A stretch of 64,000 nt of DNA, from positions 160,001 to 224,000 of the forward strand of contig SMMW01000006.1 in assembly GCA_004794655.1 (NCBI GenBank), read 5' to 3'. Below are positions 57,296-64,000 of the stretch, piece by piece. The notes beneath the pieces are model-generated. The model did no database searches. It worked only from the letters and a program-made list of their open reading frames with translations, and was not told the origin of the DNA. Source of the stretch: Marisa cornuarietis (Eukaryota; Mollusca; Gastropoda; Architaenioglossa; Ampullariidae). Each line of letters begins with the position of its first letter. Position 1 is the stretch's first letter. The translations under genes were made by a program, and so were the position numbers.

Positions 57296-59491
57296 TTATT
57301 ATTATTCCACATCCCCTAGGTGAAGAGTGTGGACAACTGGGGACAAAAACAATCGCGAATCGTACTTTTAGATATTCGTTTGCTTTTTATTTTATGCAAC
57401 GTAGTGACGTTTGTTACGTTAGATGTTTCTATTAAAAATTAGTGTATGGAAAAGAAGCGAGTGTTAGGTAAAACTCAGACAACATTCGATAACATTTCAT
57501 ATTAATAATCACAAAGCTGCTGGAAGATCTGTTTTCGCACAAAATCAAAATCATGAAGTTAGAAAACTCTACCTTACAGTTCCCTGTCGAGAGCCAATGG
57601 GTGGCATAGAACATGATGTGTGATAAACTATTTCTGGAAATTATCTTTCGTTCACAGCGAAATAAATGAAAAAATACTTTATTTAATAGTTCATAATGAA
57701 CACAATAGAAAGAGCAACAGTGGCTAGTTGGTAGCCTTGTTATGAAAAGGCATGCACCTAAAAAGATTATCGTTCGTCGAGAGAAAAAGGGACGATGGAG
57801 AAAGAGGAAGCATCCAACGACCAGCTCTGACAATTAGTGATATACACAGCGAAAAATTTGTGTGACTTGAAATATTAAAGCAGAATGTTAATACTTTTAG
57901 TATATTTCTTGCACAAGTAGAATCGACCAACGATTATTTACATTGGATTTTTTTCCATTTCGTGAATATTTCATTTTTCTATATTTAAATAATCGACGGC
58001 GTCGTTATTTACTCACAAAAAACACAACATCTAAAGCATTGAATTAAACAGTGAATTAAACAACACATTCTAATTCATAAAATAGTGTCCCCCTAAACAC
58101 AAAACAAGCAATCGTTCATAATTGAAAGTTTATTTGCATTTACAAAAGTAGGTTAGAGGTTAGATTTTGCTGTTTGTTAAACATAAATGTTGAAAAGTTA
58201 TGTGGGACAGTAGCAACAAGGCTTTATTATCATAAAAATGTTGTTATTAAATATTTCACGAATTTCGCTTCGTTTTGGCCTGTTATTCTAATGTACCAAC
58301 AGTTAAAAATCTCCACTCTCATGACTGGTCCCTTTTTCTTTAATAGAACCATCCACTTTAGAGCTCTCAAGTGTAATTGGAGCCTATTTTTTTCAGCATC
58401 ACTGGGAGCCATTTTGACAGTAATTCTGGGCAAAATTACCGAGTTTTAATTTTTGGTCCATGCTGCCTATAGTATCAAACGCCCTTAGCAAGAACGATTT
58501 TTCTTGACTTGCATTTTTAAGACACCCTTTTCGGTGAGATACTTGGGAGATTTTTGAGGTGCTAAAATATGTAGATTTTACTGTACGCAAAATTGACTGT
58601 TAGATATTTATCTTGTGTATTTATATGTGTAGTAAGCTTTGTAAAGGAAAGTAAAGTCTTTTTAAAAGATTTAATTGCAAAAAACTAATAAAACAAAAAT
58701 TGTTGGATCTTGAACCTCAGTGATTGATTAGACTGTGATATATTAACATTTACATAATCGAGAAAAAGACTTTTCTCAATTTCCATTGCCTGAAAATACA
58801 GTTTCAATTCTCTTCGGTGTTGATTTTTTTCATGCTGTTTTCCAGCAATAACTTTAAATATATGAATACGACAAAAAGGAAGAGTATTTTGGTTTTGTAA
58901 AGATTTTATGACTCAACAAAATATCTAGAAATGCTTTCAAGACATTGTTTATAAAATACAATTCTAAAGATTTTTTCCACCGGTACTTTTTTATAACTTG
59001 TACAGAAGCTGTTGTCAGTATTGACTATTCAAATTAATGTAAATGTAATCATAACAATATCTGTCACTTCGTTGACTATATGGTTTTGATGAGAAAGTAG
59101 AAGGTCAAAAAGATACATTCAAATAGCTCAATCCCTGAAAAAATGTCTGCTTTTTTCTTATTTTTACTAGTGACTGCTGTGAAAACATGTGTTGTGCGTT
59201 GTATGGGTGCTGTGAGAATCGCTAAATCCTTCTAAGACAATCTTTCTATTTCTCTCTCTCTCTTTCTCTCTCTCACTCTCTCTCTCTCTCACACACACAC
59301 AGCCACATTTAACAAATTACAGACATACAACTCTCTGGGACAAGCGTGCATGAACTAGAAAGAGTGTGTTAAAAAAGAGGTAGATAAATATACGAGTGAT
59401 ACAACGCGACAAAAAGATTGTCATGAAACAGAACAAGTGCCGGTAATTAAAAGGGATCAGGGAGAAGGGACCTCTGTCCAGCTTTGCATAA

Positions 59492-59538
59492 GGACCCTAA
59501 GTGGTCTGGCGGACCCTAAGTGGCCTGGCGACCCTGAG
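59492..59538. repeat. 19-bp tandem repeat
   Basis: GGACCCTAAGTGGTCTGGC is followed directly by the same unit with one T-to-C change and then a partial third unit. Confidence 0.85.
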
Positions 59539-61517
59539 TTGAGTGACGCTAGACTCGCCAAGGAGGCGGCAGAAATAAAAACATTGGGGAAGTTTTCCCG
59601 CCATACAGACGCATTGAGCTGACCGAGAGTAAAAAGGGCCGATAGGTTACACATAGGGCAAGTGAGTATAGCGACACCACGTGGTCATTTTGTAAGCCGA
59701 TGCACGATTGTTTAGATAAGTAATGGAATGACCACGAGTGAATGCGAGAACGAATGAACCAATGGGAAACCACTTACACACCTGACCACGTGAACGAAGG
59801 AACGAGACAAGGAAAACGCTTTTCGATCCTAGGCGTGCAATAATAGGATCACGGAATACGGCCTGACTGGGAGAAGGACTAAGCCTAAGATGATAAGCAA
59901 ACCGTGAAGGATTCACTTCTCATGAAGACACGGGAGATGTCAAGACACGGCATGTGGGAGAAGTGGGAGATGTGTCTTGCAAGCAAGGCACAGAAATGTA
60001 TAGAGGATACGTGAACCGTGAAGGCTCGGTCACACGAGAAAGCTTCGACGACTTTGACAACAACCACCCAACAATCATCGTCAATACAGAGAAAATAGTG
60101 TGCGGTCTCCCGTTCCAAAGAGGTGTTTACAATGTCTGTCCCTTAGAGGAAGTGTCTTTTCTTATAGATATTCAAGTGAAATGTTGATAATTCAGAGACC
60201 AGTCCCCAGTTAGTGTATCTATGTCGTGAATACAGCTTTGTGTATGAACGTTGTTTGATATTGACATTGTGAGAATGCGTCAAATTAGTTCCTACGATTC
60301 ATAAGATTGGGAAAAGAAAAACAACAAAACTTTATATTACTACAATATGCAAAGTGTGGAGTGTTATGCAACTATAATTATTAACCACTGGATGTAAATG
60401 AGATAATTTCTTTTACTCTATCGTGCACTTTTACGTAGCAAGTGTTGTAACATTTCTTTTTTATATCTCTTTTGTAAATTAACAAGATGATGCCCGCTCT
60501 GAGACCGGAGCGTACAGTCATCCGCGTGAATTTAGGCAACGTGTCTCATGAAGACTCGACTGCACCTGCGATACAGTTACGGAGGTCTAGGGACAGAGTT
60601 CCAGAGGTACCAGACCTAGGAGGCGGTAGAAATCACGGGCGGAGGAGGACTGCGAGAGTTCGGGAGTTCGTCAGGAGCACTGTGTGTGTTCCGTGGAACA
60701 ACCTCGGCGAGTGTGTTGGAACAGTTCGGGATTGTCTTCGAGGACAATAGGTTCAACTTCCATCAAAGAAGGACAGGTGGTTCAGTTAAATGGCGTGTAC
60801 AGAGCTAATGCTGATCGAGAGTGTGAGGTATGAGTACCTAGTTTTAGCAATGGAGATATTATGTGCATGTTAAGCCTTGTAATCGTTGTTTCATCTTAAT
60901 CATCATCATCAACAACAGTTTTCGTCTTATTTTTATCACAAACAACATTTGATGAATTATCAGCTAATCAAAACTTTAACAGTGAATCTCCTTCGGTCCA
61001 CCTTTACCAGCTGCCTATCACAAAAATAAAAAGGCAACAACACTGACCAAAAAACAATGACCACACCGCGAGCTTACCTTGTTATCTTCATCCACCCACC
61101 ACGTTATCAATATAGCCAACACCAACTGCAACAACCGTTTTGTGTCGTTCTCTGGAAAACCTGCTATGACGTGCACTTGGCAGCAACGGGGTAACCATCA
61201 CTGTCATCACGACTCTCGCCTTTGTTCAGTGGATCGATGTTAGAGAGTCTTTGTTACTACATTATGTTGCCAGTCTGCGACTCATCAATACCTGTCATGT
61301 GTGCCACTCCTTAAGTACAACAAATATCAGTTCATTCACCACATAAACAGTAAAGCAAAACAAAGTTTAAAAGTGATAAAAAGAAAGCAGACAGCAACAA
61401 AACAAAACAAAACAAAACAAACAGACAAAAAAAACATCAGAATCAATAAGAAGTAATATTTAAGTAAGGAAAAGGACAAACACCACAAAGATAAAAAAGC
61501 GAAAAAAACCCCAATAA

Positions 61518-62913
61518 TTAATAAAGTTGTGATTTATAGAGCGCATAATCACGCTTATAAAGGAGCATGCTCAAAGCGCTTGAGACAAGTTGGAAACGTT
61601 GACAGCATGCAAAGGACGGAAGGAGAAACAAAAGGGCAGAAAAATAACAAAAGACAACAACAAAAGAGAAAAATCAGGGAACAAAAGAAAGGATGGAGTG
61701 GGTCATAAATTTACAGAGGAAGACGAGCAAGCTTACTAATCAATCGATTATAAGCACAACTAATGACTTGTGTAAAAAATAACGATAATAAATAAAAGAA
61801 AAATAAAAGAAAACAACAATAGAATAGGTCCTAATTAAAAAAAAAACAAGCAAACATTTTTTTGCTTTTTTTTCACATGCGACATGAGCCTGTCCATAGG
61901 CCCGAGATATGGTGCGATATAAATTTTTACTATATTTTATTATTGTTGTTGATGTTGTTGTTAGTATTATTATTAACTGAAACAAAAAGCATTACAAAAA
62001 GAATAAAAAGAAACAGATTTAAATAATAAGTAGAACGAATAACTAGATTTTTAGAGAACATTTCCTTACTTTATAGCACGAAACGTTTTAGAAACAAAAA
62101 AAATATGATAGTGGAGGCCCAAGTGGTGGATGATTACACTGAATAAAAGAGGCCAGAGAACAAAGCCTTGAGGCAGCCCTTACTTTGAAGAAGCAGGCAC
62201 GCAAACACAAACTAGATGCAGTCAATCAGGAAGGAGAGGAACCAGTTTAAAACAGTGCCAGTCAGACCGAGACCGGTCCAGAGACCAATGTAACAGGAAG
62301 AGATGATCAAGTGTATCAAATGCAGCTAACAAATCCAGTAGTGACAGTAAAACGATTCGATTCATGTTGCAAGCAGATAGTAAGGAATTAACCCCTCACA
62401 GAAACGCCGTCTTAGTCAAATGATTTCTACGATATGCTGACTGAGTGAAGTGTTTCAAGTAAATTGTGAATGTAAACGGGGTAGGGTTTAGCCATATAAC
62501 GGCTGACAACATGACACTGGTTGGGTTAGCGGAAGGAAAAGTTCATAAGCCACGGTACATGTAGATAAAAGCAGACGAAGTACATTCTGGAGGGACCAGA
62601 ATCCTGGGCGGAGTCTGAAACAGCCCCACGTGCTGAAAGCAGGTAAGTGGTAGACATATTGGTCACTGTTTATAATTATTAATGGCTGTTTATTAAAGGA
62701 TTTTTTGTTAGCTGTATTTTCTGTGTTGACCATGAGATTGCTGAGTTTATTCTCCTTCTGTCACTCCTCCCTTCCCTCTCTTCAGTCACCTGTTCTCGTC
62801 TATCCATCCTCTATATTTCTCAGGTGATCGTGCCGCAGCCAGCGGTATATCTGGAGTACCACAATCTTTTCAAGTACTTTGGACATAAAAGGGACATTGC
62901 AAACAGGGCGACG
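61518..62913 (-). mobile_element. Broken non-LTR retrotransposon (CR1/L2-like reverse transcriptase)
   Basis: Minus-strand fragments of one reverse transcriptase occur in the expected order: RRPVCNVPFMSKVLEKIV (62821-62913, the YRPVSNLPFLSKVLEK motif), QSAYRRNHLTKTAFL (62397-62443), DLLAAFDTLDH (62302-62338) and GLPQGFVLWPLLFSV (62138-62178). Frames are shifted and a stop follows TAFL. About 300 bases of unrelated sequence separate the first two motifs, which normally lie some 20 residues apart. The YADD and WN.LP parts are missing; a TTTATAGAGCGCATAATCACGC tail lies at 61528-61550. The element is inactive. Confidence 0.8.
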
Positions 62914-63362
62914 CTTTTGATGTGATTAATGTCGGCAGTCTGCTTAGAAAACGAGTGTGGTCCACTAGAAATGATAGCTGGAATCATCAGGTCAAGGCAC
63001 GGGTGCATGAGGTGGGTCGTAATCGGGTCAAGAAACAAATGTTTTTGGATGACTTTTTGATTTTGCTGACATGGGACTTGGTGACATGCACAAGCATTGT
63101 AAATGCGTTCCTCAGAAAATATCTAAAAATGATTTAAGACTGTTTGCTACCTCCGCCCTGATTGTAGCGTTTTATTTTTCCAGAAAGATTTTGCATAACT
63201 TATCAGCAAGATGTTCTATAGGAATGACTGTAGGCAGAGTGGAGGCACTTTTGTGGTTGCCTAACGTTTGTCATGTTTGAGTTGATTTAGATCAATGCAA
63301 TCGGCAATTCCATCTTTCTTAAGCTTCGCATGATTAACCACATCTGACCATTCCTATCAGTT

Positions 63363-63505
63363 TATGCAACGCCCTCCCCCACCCACCCCAAAAAACACCC
63401 CCCCCCCAACCCCCCCCCAAAAAACTTCTAATAATAATAATAATAATGTGAGCTTTTATAGCGCAGTTCCCCAGCAAAAACCAGGCTCACCGCGCTTTAC
63501 AAAGA
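63363..63505 (-). mobile_element. C-rich tract, TAA microsatellite and LINE/SINE tail
   Basis: A C/A-rich run (63370-63425) precedes a TAA array and GAGCTTTTATAGCGCAGTTC, then CCAGGCTCACCGCGCTTTAC. The TTTATAGCGC...GCGCTT plan resembles the tails at 9497 and 61518, with a different middle. Confidence 0.5.
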
Positions 63506-64000
63506 AAAATCTGTCAACAAGAAAAGAGAGAAAAGTGCCCTTGAAGCAACCAGCAAAAAATTAAAATTCATAAGGGTAATTTCAACACACACGTGGGCAA
63601 ATAGACACACGGACACGTCAACATGAATAGAAACATACATAGGTTTCTCTACATCGTTTCACATGTACATATAACTTTTCTCACCCATGCACATGCTTGT
63701 TGTTGAACATCTTAGTATTACCAGAGGAAAAAATAACCTTTAAATTGATACCAAAAACATGGGGACTAAAGCATAGTGCTCTAAAATCAACTGTGAAAAA
63801 ATAGATAGCGATTTTTATGGACACGAAATACACACTGATTAATAATGGCATCAGAAGATGTCAAATTCCATAAACTACAAAACAAGCAGGTCTTTTGCTC
63901 AGAAAACAGCTCTCTAATGTGTGGAGATCTGCTGTAAAGGTAAAGCCGCATTGCGCTCCAAACGTCAATCGCCGCCATGGCCGACAAGGTAACCTTGGAA

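Larger units (their letters stand above)
55560..61517. other. Non-coding flank right of A2
   Basis: No supported gene. It contains TA and TG microsatellites (56100-56116, 56673-56728), a TTA array at 57263-57306, a CT/CA compound repeat near 59250-59301, and a 19-bp tandem at 59492-59538. A more GC-rich stretch at 59450-60780 includes an 87-codon frame (60487-60750), Arg/Val-rich with no recognised domain, which I do not call as a gene. Confidence 0.5.

Noticed and set aside
60487..60750. Arg/Val-rich 87-codon frame in a GC-richer island as a gene
   Set aside because: No recognised domain, no splice or poly(A) context, and no second copy; only noted in the region entry.

Overview
The window is AT-rich animal nuclear DNA: long (CA/TG)n microsatellites, MITE-like elements, 5'-truncated LINE ends and sparse coding sequence, with no bacterial or viral organisation. 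It is dominated by very large intronless open reading frames for secretin-free, rhodopsin-class (LGR/relaxin-receptor-like) GPCRs whose ectodomains combine CUB-like domains, a C-type lectin-like domain, LDL-receptor class A modules and leucine-rich repeats. This resembles the molluscan GRL101-type receptor family, so I infer a mollusc, most likely a gastropod; the species is not determined.

Layout. 1-13 kb: no supported gene; dispersed repeats and microsatellites. 13.1-23.6 kb: a head-to-head pair, receptor A1 (minus, 13080-17099) and receptor B1 (plus, 19566-23645), separated by about 2.5 kb that contains a 177-bp hAT-like MITE with an 8-bp target-site duplication. 24.5-29.3 kb: two adjacent MITEs, LINE tails and short dispersed repeats. 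29.4-34.7 kb: receptor wreckage, with two B-type C-terminal fragments (minus) and a long A-type pseudogene (plus) carrying many stops and frameshifts; a possible small multi-exon gene lies at 30171-30590. 35-45 kb: no supported gene, with microsatellites and reverse-transcriptase remnants. 45.2-55.3 kb: a second intact head-to-head pair, receptor B2 (minus, 45239-49321) and receptor A2 (plus, 51280-55260). 55.3-64 kb: mostly non-coding, with a broken non-LTR retrotransposon at 61.5-62.9 kb.

Logic of the locus. There are two paralogous receptor types. Type A keeps the usual class-A activation motifs (DRF, CWFP, NPFLY). Type B has lost CWxP, and B2 has also lost the DRY arginine. Each intact unit is a divergent A/B pair; the first is the mirror image of the other two, and the middle unit looks like a divergent B/A pair collapsed by a deletion that removed the shared 5' region. 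Divergent arrangement suggests shared regulation of A and B, and the degenerate B transmembrane region suggests partner or decoy roles; both are inferences from sequence only.
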